In this document: positions 16,653-22,812 of the stretch, piece by piece
Numbering within the stretch: position 1 is the stretch's first letter
Layout of the letters: the number at the start of each line of letters is the position of its first letter
NCBI GenBank assembly: GCA_017628775.1
Contig: JAGBYN010000036.1
Location: 1 to 25,645, forward strand
Source: Bacteroidaceae bacterium
GTDB lineage: Bacteria; Bacteroidota; Bacteroidia; Bacteroidales; Bacteroidaceae
DNA length: 25,645 nucleotides
Reading direction: 5' to 3'
The notes under the pieces: generated by a model
Seen by the model: only the letters and a program-made list of their open reading frames with translations
Told to the model about the DNA's origin: nothing
Database searches by the model: none
Translations under genes and position numbers: made by a program

Positions 16653-17543
16653 TTACCCCAAATCCTTGCGGTAAACATTGGTTTCGCGCAGCACATAACC
16701 CACCTTCTGATACAATCTATTGGCAGCCTCGCGAGATGGGCGTGAAGTAAGATTCAGGGATTTAAGTCCCATGTTCTGAGCCTCGCGTTCTATATGCAGC
16801 AAGATTTGCTTGGCATATCCACGACCTCGGCACGACTCATCCACCACCACATCCTCTACCCATCCTTTTTGACCGGTAAGAAGTTGTTGCACAGCCAGGG
16901 TGGCTGTGGCTTGGATTTGCCCTTCTTCATCGCGCAAGGTATAAATAAATGTGGCGGAGCATTGCAAAAGTGCCGTCAGCGCCTCTAAAGTCATCAACTT
17001 AGCACGCTGCGAGAGTTGCGGAAGTAAGCGATTAAGCGCCTCAACCAGTTCGGGCGTTGCAGTCGTTTCTTGTATGATTACAGATTGATTTAGCATATCT
17101 AAAAGTGTTTGAAAATTAATTTTTAAAATCGGGTGAATCGTTTGCGGCGCTATAGCGCACAAAGGCTCCAAAACGAAACGTCGCAAATGAAGTCTGGGAT
17201 GGGGCAATGTCAATTCGGGGGTTGCCACACAAAGATCATCGTAAACCAACAAATCAATATCAATCACGCGGTCAAAATGTTGGCCATTAATACTTTTTTG
17301 CGTGCGTCCTAATGCGCGTTCTATCTCTTGAGTCACGCGCAAAACGTGCCACTCATCTAAATTTGTTTCTATTACCACCGCTGCATTAAGAAACGCATGG
17401 GATGATTCAAACCCCACCGGACTGGTTTCATAAAACGGAGAGCACTTGAGAACTTTACCGACTCGTTCTTCAAGTGCTCTTATTGCTGTTTGAAGATTTT
17501 GCGCCCGATTACCCAAGTTCGAACCTAAAGCAATGAGTAGCAT
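16653..17543 (-). CDS. folK: HPPK (FolK) fused to a GNAT acetyltransferase
   Basis: Residues 1-152 are a complete 6-hydroxymethyl-7,8-dihydropterin pyrophosphokinase, which transfers pyrophosphate from ATP in folate synthesis. Seen are LIALGSNLGNR, the SPFYETSPVGF loop, and the Mg-binding DRVIDIDLLVYD with D95 and D97, then LPHPRLHLRRFVLEPL. Residues 154-296 are a complete GNAT domain with acetyl-CoA motif A (WVEDVVVDESCRGRGYAK, R239-xxGYAK region) and the motif B end VGYVLRETNVY. The domains abut without a linker. An in-frame ATG (M150, 17094-17096) sits at the junction within an AT-rich patch, so separate translation of the GNAT part is possible. Bacterial HPPK is normally about 150-170 residues. 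It is the last gene of the ftsX-to-folK cluster, 12 bp after queA. The acetyl acceptor is unknown. Confidence 0.9.
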   Translation of the reverse strand: MLLIALGSNLGNRAQNLQTAIRALEERVGKVLKCSPFYETSPVGFESSHAFLNAAVVIETNLDEWHVLRVTQEIERALGRTQKSINGQHFDRVIDIDLLVYDDLCVATPELTLPHPRLHLRRFVLEPLCAIAPQTIHPILKINFQTLLDMLNQSVIIQETTATPELVEALNRLLPQLSQRAKLMTLEALTALLQCSATFIYTLRDEEGQIQATATLAVQQLLTGQKGWVEDVVVDESCRGRGYAKQILLHIEREAQNMGLKSLNLTSRPSREAANRLYQKVGYVLRETNVYRKDLG

Positions 17544-17555
17544 TCTTCAGTTTAT

Positions 17556-18608
17556 TTAATCAACAATCAACAAACAATCACCATACACGCCAAAGCGATA
17601 ATCTTCCTTTAACGCTACGTTATAGGCATTCATGGTATATTCGTAGCCACCAAATGCCGTGGTGAGCATAAGCAGTGTGGAGTAAGGCATGTGGAAATTC
17701 ACCAACATTGAATTAGCTACCCCAAAGTCGTAGGGAGGGAAGATAAACTTATTGGTCCATCCGCTAAACTCCTTAATGCGCTGATCTGGGCCCACGCACG
17801 ATTCCAATGCACGCTGCACGGTAGTACCTACCGCCAAGATATTACGACCTTCTTCCTTAGCGCGATTTACGATTTCGCAACATTCCTTATTCACAAACAT
17901 TTGCTCTGAATCGATCTTGTGCTTGGTCAAATCTTCAACATCGGTATCGCGGAAGTTACCCAAACCGCAGTGCAAAGTAATGAAAGCCTTATCGATATCG
18001 AAAATCTCCATACGCTTCATCATCTCGCGTGAGAAATGCAAACCTGCTGTGGGTGCCGTCACGGCACCTTCGTGTTCAGCAAAGATACACTGGAAACGTT
18101 CCAAATCCTCGGGTTCGCTGCCTCGACCCACAAAGCGGGGCACAGGTGCTTCACCCAAAGCATAGAGTTGTCGTTTAAACTCGTCATGATCACCTTCGTA
18201 AAGGAAGCGCAAGGTACGGCCACGGCTGGTGGTGTTGTCAATCACTTCTGCCATGATTGAGTTGTCTTCGCCAAAGTACAATTTGTTGCCAATACGAATC
18301 TTACGTGCGGGATCGACCAACACGTCCCAAAGGAAGAGGTCGGCATTAAGTTCACGAAGCAAGAATACTTCAATCAAAGCACCAGTCTTTTCCTTATTGC
18401 CATACAAACGTGCGGGAAACACTTTTGTATTATTGAAAACAAAAAGATCGTGAGGATTAAAGTAACTGATGATGTCCTTAAACATCTTGTGCTCAATATC
18501 TCCCGTTTTGCGGTGAAGAACCATCATGCGGCTCTCATCGCGGAAACGTGCAGGATATTGTGCTATCTTTTCTTGTGGAAGTTTGAATTCAAATTCAGAA
18601 AGTTTCAT
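17556..18608 (-). CDS. queA: S-adenosylmethionine:tRNA ribosyltransferase-isomerase
   Basis: QueA converts 7-aminomethyl-7-deazaguanine in tRNA (Asp, Asn, His, Tyr) to epoxyqueuosine, using the ribosyl part of S-adenosylmethionine. The 350-residue length is normal (E. coli about 356). Family words are intact: [61 protein letters not shown] and [18 protein letters not shown]. It starts 53 bp after truB and is followed after 12 bp by folK-GNAT. No other queuosine gene is in the window and no preQ1 riboswitch was seen upstream. Confidence 0.97.
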   Translation of the reverse strand: MKLSEFEFKLPQEKIAQYPARFRDESRMMVLHRKTGDIEHKMFKDIISYFNPHDLFVFNNTKVFPARLYGNKEKTGALIEVFLLRELNADLFLWDVLVDPARKIRIGNKLYFGEDNSIMAEVIDNTTSRGRTLRFLYEGDHDEFKRQLYALGEAPVPRFVGRGSEPEDLERFQCIFAEHEGAVTAPTAGLHFSREMMKRMEIFDIDKAFITLHCGLGNFRDTDVEDLTKHKIDSEQMFVNKECCEIVNRAKEEGRNILAVGTTVQRALESCVGPDQRIKEFSGWTNKFIFPPYDFGVANSMLVNFHMPYSTLLMLTTAFGGYEYTMNAYNVALKEDYRFGVYGDCLLIVD

Positions 18609-18661
18609 AGTCTATAGTGAATGAAGTTGAAATAAAGGTTATGGACATTGAATGGCGAATG

Positions 18662-19357
18662 TTATTGCGCATTTAAATACTGTTCAAAGTCCTCAACAGA
18701 GGCAAAGCATTGATCAACAGTGACCTCACCGACACGCGTGCGGCGCAAAGCTGTGAGGTGAGCCCCCGACTGCAATGCCTCGCCAATATCACGTGCTAAA
18801 GCTCTGATGTACGTTCCCTTAGAGCAAACCACTCTAATCGTGATCTCTTGTTGCTGTAAATCACATGCCAACAATTCTATTTCATCAATACGCAAGGGCT
18901 TTGCTTTTAACTCAACATCCTTACCCTTTCGGGCTAAATCGTAGGCACGCTTACCATCAACCTTTACCGCCGAAAACACGGGAGGCACCTGCATGATCTC
19001 GCCCACGAATGTGGTGAGCGTCTCGCGAACGAGCTGTTCAGTGATGTGCTCGGTGGGGTAATAGGCATCAATTTCTTTTTCTAAGTCAAAGCTCGGTGTT
19101 GTTGCGCCCAATTTAAGGGTGGCAATGTATTCCTTCACGCCGGCTTGAAGTTGATCAATTTGCTTGGTGGCTTTCCCGGTGCAAATAATCAAAACGCCCG
19201 TTGCTAAGGGATCGAGGGTTCCTGCATGGCCTACTTTGATTTTGCCATTGATTCGTTTTGAAATGAGCCATCTCACTTTGGCTACGAGGTTAAACGAAGT
19301 CCACGTTAAGGGTTTGTCAAAAGCAAGAACCTGTCCTTGTTGGAAATCTATCGGCAT
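18662..19357 (-). CDS. truB: tRNA pseudouridine(55) synthase
   Basis: TruB makes pseudouridine 55 in the T-loop of most tRNAs. The 231-residue protein starts FQQGQVLAFDKPLTWTS, typical of the family, and has the catalytic aspartate D49 in GHAGTLDPLATG. Further conserved words are FVGEIMQVPPVFSAVKVDGKRAYDLARKG and CSKGTYIRALARDIG. It is at the short end of the family; the C-terminal PUA domain of longer forms is absent, as is common in Bacteroidota. The start lies only 3 bp after the uppP stop, which suggests translational coupling. Confidence 0.96.
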   Translation of the reverse strand: MPIDFQQGQVLAFDKPLTWTSFNLVAKVRWLISKRINGKIKVGHAGTLDPLATGVLIICTGKATKQIDQLQAGVKEYIATLKLGATTPSFDLEKEIDAYYPTEHITEQLVRETLTTFVGEIMQVPPVFSAVKVDGKRAYDLARKGKDVELKAKPLRIDEIELLACDLQQQEITIRVVCSKGTYIRALARDIGEALQSGAHLTALRRTRVGEVTVDQCFASVEDFEQYLNAQ

Positions 19358-19360
19358 CCG

Positions 19361-20200
19361 TTATTCCATTTTAAGTTCATAACCTAAGAACGCCATAACG
19401 ATAATCAGTGCGCCCACCACAATGCGGTACCAGCCAAAAGCTACGAACCCATATTTTGCAACGTATTCGATAAAGAACTTTATGGCTAAAATGGCAACGA
19501 TGAAAGCAACGACGCTGCCCAACAACAAATGAGCAAGGTTATCGCCCTGAGTCAGGATATTGCCTTCACCATGGGCTATCAGTTTGTAGGTTTCCAAACA
19601 TGTGGCACCAAACATCGTGGGCACAGCCAGGAAGAATGAGAATTCAGCGGCTGCCTTGCGCGTGAGTTTCTGAGCCATACCCCCAACGATGGTTGACATT
19701 GAACGCGACACACCGGGAATCATTGAGATACACTGAAACACACCGATAATGAAAGCACGCTTGTAGGTCATGGGCGTGTCTTCCGAACCTTTATTGAAAA
19801 TCTTATCGCAGAATAACATAAACACCCCGCCAATAATCAACATCACTGCAACTAAAAACACATTGCTTAAGCCTGCTTCAATATAATCGTTTAATGCCAA
19901 ACCTAACACAACTGCAGGCAACACACCGACAACCAAACGTAAGTAAAAACGCCAAATAGCTTGCCACCAGGTGTAGCCCTTCGTTTTCATGGTTTCAGGA
20001 TAGAAGAACCGTCTCCAGTACAAACAAATAACAGAAAGGATAGCACCAAACTGAATAATAACGGTAAATGCCTTCAAGAAAGGGGTGCTTTCCATCCCTA
20101 ACAGGGCCTGTGTGATAATCATGTGACCCGTTGAAGAAACAGGCAAGAACTCTGTTAATCCTTCAACAATAGCGATAATAATGGTTTGTATCCACTCCAT
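19361..20200 (-). CDS. uppP: Undecaprenyl-diphosphatase
   Basis: UppP (BacA) dephosphorylates undecaprenyl diphosphate at the cytoplasmic membrane, recycling the lipid carrier for peptidoglycan and other surface polymers. The 279-residue protein has about eight hydrophobic segments. The two active-site motifs are intact: EGLTEFLPVSSTGH (E13, E17, H26) and PGVSRSMSTIVGG with R166. It lies 19 bp after the DUF3098 gene and 3 bp before truB. Proximity to ftsX fits a cell-envelope group, although the other members are RNA-modification genes. Confidence 0.97.
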   Translation of the reverse strand: MEWIQTIIIAIVEGLTEFLPVSSTGHMIITQALLGMESTPFLKAFTVIIQFGAILSVICLYWRRFFYPETMKTKGYTWWQAIWRFYLRLVVGVLPAVVLGLALNDYIEAGLSNVFLVAVMLIIGGVFMLFCDKIFNKGSEDTPMTYKRAFIIGVFQCISMIPGVSRSMSTIVGGMAQKLTRKAAAEFSFFLAVPTMFGATCLETYKLIAHGEGNILTQGDNLAHLLLGSVVAFIVAILAIKFFIEYVAKYGFVAFGWYRIVVGALIIVMAFLGYELKME

Positions 20201-20219
20201 AATGATGAGGTTTTAATTT

Positions 20220-20459
20220 TTATTGTTCAATAGACTCTTTATCCTTCTTACGGTAAAGAATCGCTACTACGATAAATAAATAACCGAAAAGCGTAACAAC
20301 TGGAGCTACACGAATACGACGTGCACTGAAAATTTCTGTATCAAACTGCTCAACAGTGGTACCACCACCCGACATTAAGAGCAAACCGGCGATCACGATA
20401 ATCATGCCTATCGCCAACAAAATAAAATTAATTTTTGAAAATGCAAAAACGTGCTTCAT
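20220..20459 (-). CDS. DUF3098 small membrane protein
   Basis: The 79-residue protein has two hydrophobic helices (about 10-30, INFILLAIGMIIVIAGLLLM, and 53-69, VAPVVTLFGYLFIVVAI), joined by a polar loop with GGGTTVEQFDTEIFSARRIRVAP, and a basic C-terminus (YRKKDKESIEQ). This pattern is that of DUF3098, a Bacteroidota family found next to ftsX. Its function is unknown. The FDTEIFSARRI loop is the family's most recognisable part. It sits between ftsX and uppP on one strand; the 65-bp gap to ftsX contains a GGTTAAGG-type tract. Confidence 0.88.
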   Translation of the reverse strand: MKHVFAFSKINFILLAIGMIIVIAGLLLMSGGGTTVEQFDTEIFSARRIRVAPVVTLFGYLFIVVAILYRKKDKESIEQ

Positions 20460-20480
20460 ATAGTTATGAGTGAAGTTTTG

Positions 20481-20517
20481 AGGTTAAGGGGTTAAAGGGT
20501 TAGGAGGTTATAAGGGG
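20481..20517. repeat. GGTTAAGG-type low-complexity tract inside the ftsX operon
   Basis: The gap between ftsX and the DUF3098 gene is largely filled by variants of GGTTAAGG/GGGTTAAA/GGTTAGGA. These resemble the GTTAAGAG linkers of the arrays at 14309-14625 and 21555-21770, but no mini-hairpin is present. In the operon transcript it would be a pyrimidine-rich CCTTAACC-like stretch. Confidence 0.6.
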
Positions 20518-20524
20518 CGAAAAA

Positions 20525-21397
20525 CTACTTTAAGAAGATTTCAGCCGTTGTCATACGCAAAAACTTATTGACCGACACGTAGGTACAGAGCACGGTAAGC
20601 AAGAAACCGCACACCATGCAAACACCAAGGGTCGAAATCACCACGACAGGGGTGATTAATGTGGTTAAATAGGCATCCGTGCTACACAAAGCATAAATAC
20701 CACCACCTAAAATCAAGCAAGCTATAAAGCCTGCCAGCGCACCATCACGCGCGGCACGAATCAAAAACGGCAAGCGTATATAATGCCATCGAGCACCAAC
20801 CAACTTCATGGTTTGGATTGAAAAGCGACGGGCATAAATGCTCATGCGAATCGTATTGTGAATCAACGAGAAAGAAATAAAAGCAAGCAATGCCGCAACG
20901 CCTACAAGAACCGTGCCTACCATAGGAATGACGTAATCTATAAAATCCAAAGCATCCTTGGGGTAGATCACATCGTTCACATGCTTGTAATTATAAAGGT
21001 CGGGCACGTAATGCAACAAACTGTCTTCATTGGCGTACTCTGCCTTTAAAAACAATTCAAATTCAGCAGGTATCGGACTAAAACCTAAGAAATCCTGCGG
21101 ACTCCCTTCTAGCGTCTTAGCCAATTCAGCCGTACCCTCTTCCTTGGAAATATACACCACTTCTTTAACATAGGGCAAGGCAGTAAGCTTTTCCTTCATC
21201 GCCTCAAGTTCATTCTCCTTCACACCATCGTTAAGCAAAACCTCAACGGTGAAGTTCTCGCGCAATTGAGTACCGAAATTATAAGCCAACTGAATAAAAA
21301 ATGTAGCAGAGCCCAGCAACAACAACACCATCGCTGTGCTGATACATGAGGTTATGGTATTAAACCGACCTACCGCTTTTTTCTTTGTTTTCTTCAT
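20525..21397 (-). CDS. ftsX: Cell division protein FtsX
   Basis: FtsX is the membrane subunit of the FtsEX complex, which controls septal peptidoglycan hydrolases. The 290-residue protein has an N-terminal membrane helix (about 18-38), a periplasmic extracellular domain (about 39-165, including TVEVLLNDGVKENELEAMKEKL and PYVKEVVYISKEEGTAEL), and three C-terminal helices with the FtsX permease pattern (FISFSLIHNTIRMSIYARRFSIQTMKLVGA). FtsE is not in the window. It is the first gene of the cluster running to folK-GNAT. The promoter box at 21480-21487 would give a leader of about 75 nt. Confidence 0.96.
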   Translation of the reverse strand: MKKTKKKAVGRFNTITSCISTAMVLLLLGSATFFIQLAYNFGTQLRENFTVEVLLNDGVKENELEAMKEKLTALPYVKEVVYISKEEGTAELAKTLEGSPQDFLGFSPIPAEFELFLKAEYANEDSLLHYVPDLYNYKHVNDVIYPKDALDFIDYVIPMVGTVLVGVAALLAFISFSLIHNTIRMSIYARRFSIQTMKLVGARWHYIRLPFLIRAARDGALAGFIACLILGGGIYALCSTDAYLTTLITPVVVISTLGVCMVCGFLLTVLCTYVSVNKFLRMTTAEIFLK

Positions 21398-21479
21398 CTA
21401 CACACGAATTACCCAGACGCCTCAAGCATTTTCCTTAACGCTTTGCACACGTATGGGCACATTTAGACATAAATTACTG

Positions 21480-21487
21480 CAAATTTA
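21480..21487 (-). promoter_or_regulatory. Probable -7 box of the ftsX operon
   Basis: On the minus strand TAAATTTG matches TAnnTTTG and equals the -7 box of the porP operon. No TTTG lies at the expected upstream distance, so only the -7 part is supported. It faces the thioredoxin promoter across array B. Confidence 0.5.
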
Positions 21488-21554
21488 CGACATTTTATTG
21501 TATTGAGCGGGATATCCATCATAAATTACGACCCTTTTCATGGTATTTTTGAAA

Positions 21555-21770
21555 TTTTGGAGAGTTGAGAGTTGAAAGAGGAGAGAAGAGGCTTCGCCTC
21601 GTTAAGAGGTTAAGAGGTTAAGAGGAGCCTTTGGCTCGTTAAGAAGTTGAGAGAGGAGAGTTGAGAGATTCCATCCGGCATGTGTAGGGGCCGATCACCG
21701 TGTCGGCCCGTCGCCAATCAACGCACCACGCGCACCAATCCGTGTCGGCCCGGCGCCAATCAACGTACCC
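21555..21770. repeat. Modular mini-hairpin repeat array B
   Basis: The gene-free stretch between ftsX and the thioredoxin starts with GAGAGTTGAGAGTTGA-type repeats. It continues with hairpin GAGGCTTCGCCTC (21588-21600), three exact tandem GTTAAGAG octamers (21601-21624), and hairpin GAGCCTTTGGCTC (21625-21637). After more GAGAG-rich linker comes a 43-bp core (21683-21725), matching the inverted core at 14466-14508 at 41 of 43 positions. A second partial core copy (21740-21765) repeats 26 bp with one mismatch. Orientation is opposite to array A. No open frame is present. Confidence 0.85.
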
Positions 21771-21867
21771 AACTCATATGCAACCATGCCATTCGGCTTG
21801 AAAGATGCCAAAGGCGTCTCTGCTCACGACATATCCGTTTGGTCTATATCGTCATAGATTTTATCTG

Positions 21868-21899
21868 TTTGTTTCTTTCTTAAAGCCGCCGTATCTTTG
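21868..21899 (+). promoter_or_regulatory. Promoter of the thioredoxin gene
   Basis: TTTG (21868-21871), a 20-bp spacer and TATCTTTG (21892-21899) form the best Bacteroidota promoter match in the window. The predicted transcript starts about 33 nt before ATG 21940, which argues against the longer upstream reading frame. Confidence 0.75.
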
Positions 21900-21939
21900 C
21901 ACCATCATTCATAACAAACCATTTAAAACGAACAAAATT

Positions 21940-22293
21940 ATGGCAACAATACATTTAAACTTAGAAGGCTTTAAGCGCCGCGTGGCAGACCCCAACACCA
22001 TGAAGCAGAACTGGAATTTCCTGGGTAGCAAACCCACCGTGATTGATTTCTACGCTACATGGTGTGGCCCTTGCAAACAACTTCTACCAATCCTTGAAGA
22101 GGTATCAAAAACCTACGACGGACGCGTGGATATTTACAAGGTGAACGTTGATGAGGAAGAGGAATTGGCAAATGCATTCAACATCCGATCAATACCAACA
22201 TTAATCTTCATACCCGTGAATGGAAAACCACAAATGAGAGTCGGGGGATTATCAAAAGGCGAACTCACACAAGCCATCGAGGCTATATTATAA
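21940..22293 (+). CDS. Thioredoxin-like thiol-disulfide protein
   Basis: The 117-residue product is a single thioredoxin fold with the classical active site WCGPC (C42 and C45) in IDFYATWCGPCKQLLPIL, and a cis-proline motif RSIPT followed by LIFIPVNGKPQMRVGG. It has no signal peptide and so is a cytoplasmic disulfide reductase of trxA type. The start at ATG 21940 is chosen because it follows a consensus promoter; the reading frame extends further upstream to 21805 but that part overlaps the promoter and has no thioredoxin similarity. The N-terminal IHLNLEGFKRRVADPNTM differs from canonical TrxA, so a secondary thioredoxin is possible. Confidence 0.93.
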   Translation: MATIHLNLEGFKRRVADPNTMKQNWNFLGSKPTVIDFYATWCGPCKQLLPILEEVSKTYDGRVDIYKVNVDEEEELANAFNIRSIPTLIFIPVNGKPQMRVGGLSKGELTQAIEAIL

Positions 22294-22363
22294 CGACGAC
22301 CTTAATCAATACCATTGAAACAATACTGACCTTTCATCTTAAACAAACCATAAAAAAACACCT

Positions 22364-22406
22364 AAAAAGTGAGCGCATCGCTGTTGTAGCGACGCGCTCA
22401 CTTTTT
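22364..22406. terminator. Bidirectional terminator after the thioredoxin gene
   Basis: Arms at 22364-22382 and 22388-22406 pair over 19 bp with a single A-C mismatch around a 5-nt loop. A run of A precedes and a run of seven T follows, so the element can terminate both the thioredoxin transcript and the opposing transcript of the small secreted protein. Confidence 0.88.
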
Positions 22407-22428
22407 TTCGTTGCAAACGCCATGGGTG

Positions 22429-22782
22429 TTAATCAACACTCAGAGTTTGGTATTTGGATTGAACCACAGGTTTGCCTGCTGCTCTTGCCTTCATAGCTAT
22501 ATTTCTCATTTCGCGTTGCGCATCTTTGTAGGCCTTAATATCTACGCGTCTGGTTTTTTCACTACCCACGTAACGCTTAGCCGTCAGTGCCTTATATAAA
22601 CGCTCTGCTTTTTTAGCATAGATATCATAAGAGGTTTGATAGCTATTAGAGTTTTGATAAACTTGAGCGCAGCCTGCTTTATCCACCGCGCCTTGAGCAT
22701 TCACGGCTTTAACGTCAAGACCCACAGCCGAAGCAACGACCAAAGCCAAAGCAAGTGTCAATAAACATTTACAATTTCTCAT
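22429..22782 (-). CDS. Small secreted protein of unknown function
   Basis: I do not recognise this 117-residue protein. It begins with a clear signal peptide (MRNCKCLLTLALALVVASAVG, cleavage plausibly before Q30 in AVNAQG). The mature part of about 88 residues is polar and basic, predicted mostly helical, with one cysteine, a tyrosine-rich segment (VYQNSNSYQTSYDIYAKKAERLY) and a Lys/Arg-rich middle. It lacks a lipobox, so it should be periplasmic or exported. It starts 30 bp after the hexosaminidase stop on the same strand without an intervening terminator, and it is followed by the stem at 22364-22406, so it is probably the last gene of that transcript. Confidence 0.65.
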   Translation of the reverse strand: MRNCKCLLTLALALVVASAVGLDVKAVNAQGAVDKAGCAQVYQNSNSYQTSYDIYAKKAERLYKALTAKRYVGSEKTRRVDIKAYKDAQREMRNIAMKARAAGKPVVQSKYQTLSVD

Positions 22783-22812
22783 AATTACATTCTTAAAGAG
22801 GGTAACATAAAC

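Noticed and set aside
16653..17543. Frameshift or missed stop joining folK and a GNAT gene
   Set aside because: The frame is open through both domains and the domain edges are intact; the sequence itself shows no sign of an error, although an assembly error cannot be excluded.
21683..21765. tRNA or other structured RNA gene
   Set aside because: The stems are short and lack cloverleaf features; the sequence recurs at 14466-14508 as a repeat core.
21805..21939. 45-codon N-terminal extension of the thioredoxin
   Set aside because: It covers the consensus promoter at 21868-21899 and has no thioredoxin similarity; the ATG at 21940 fits the fold.
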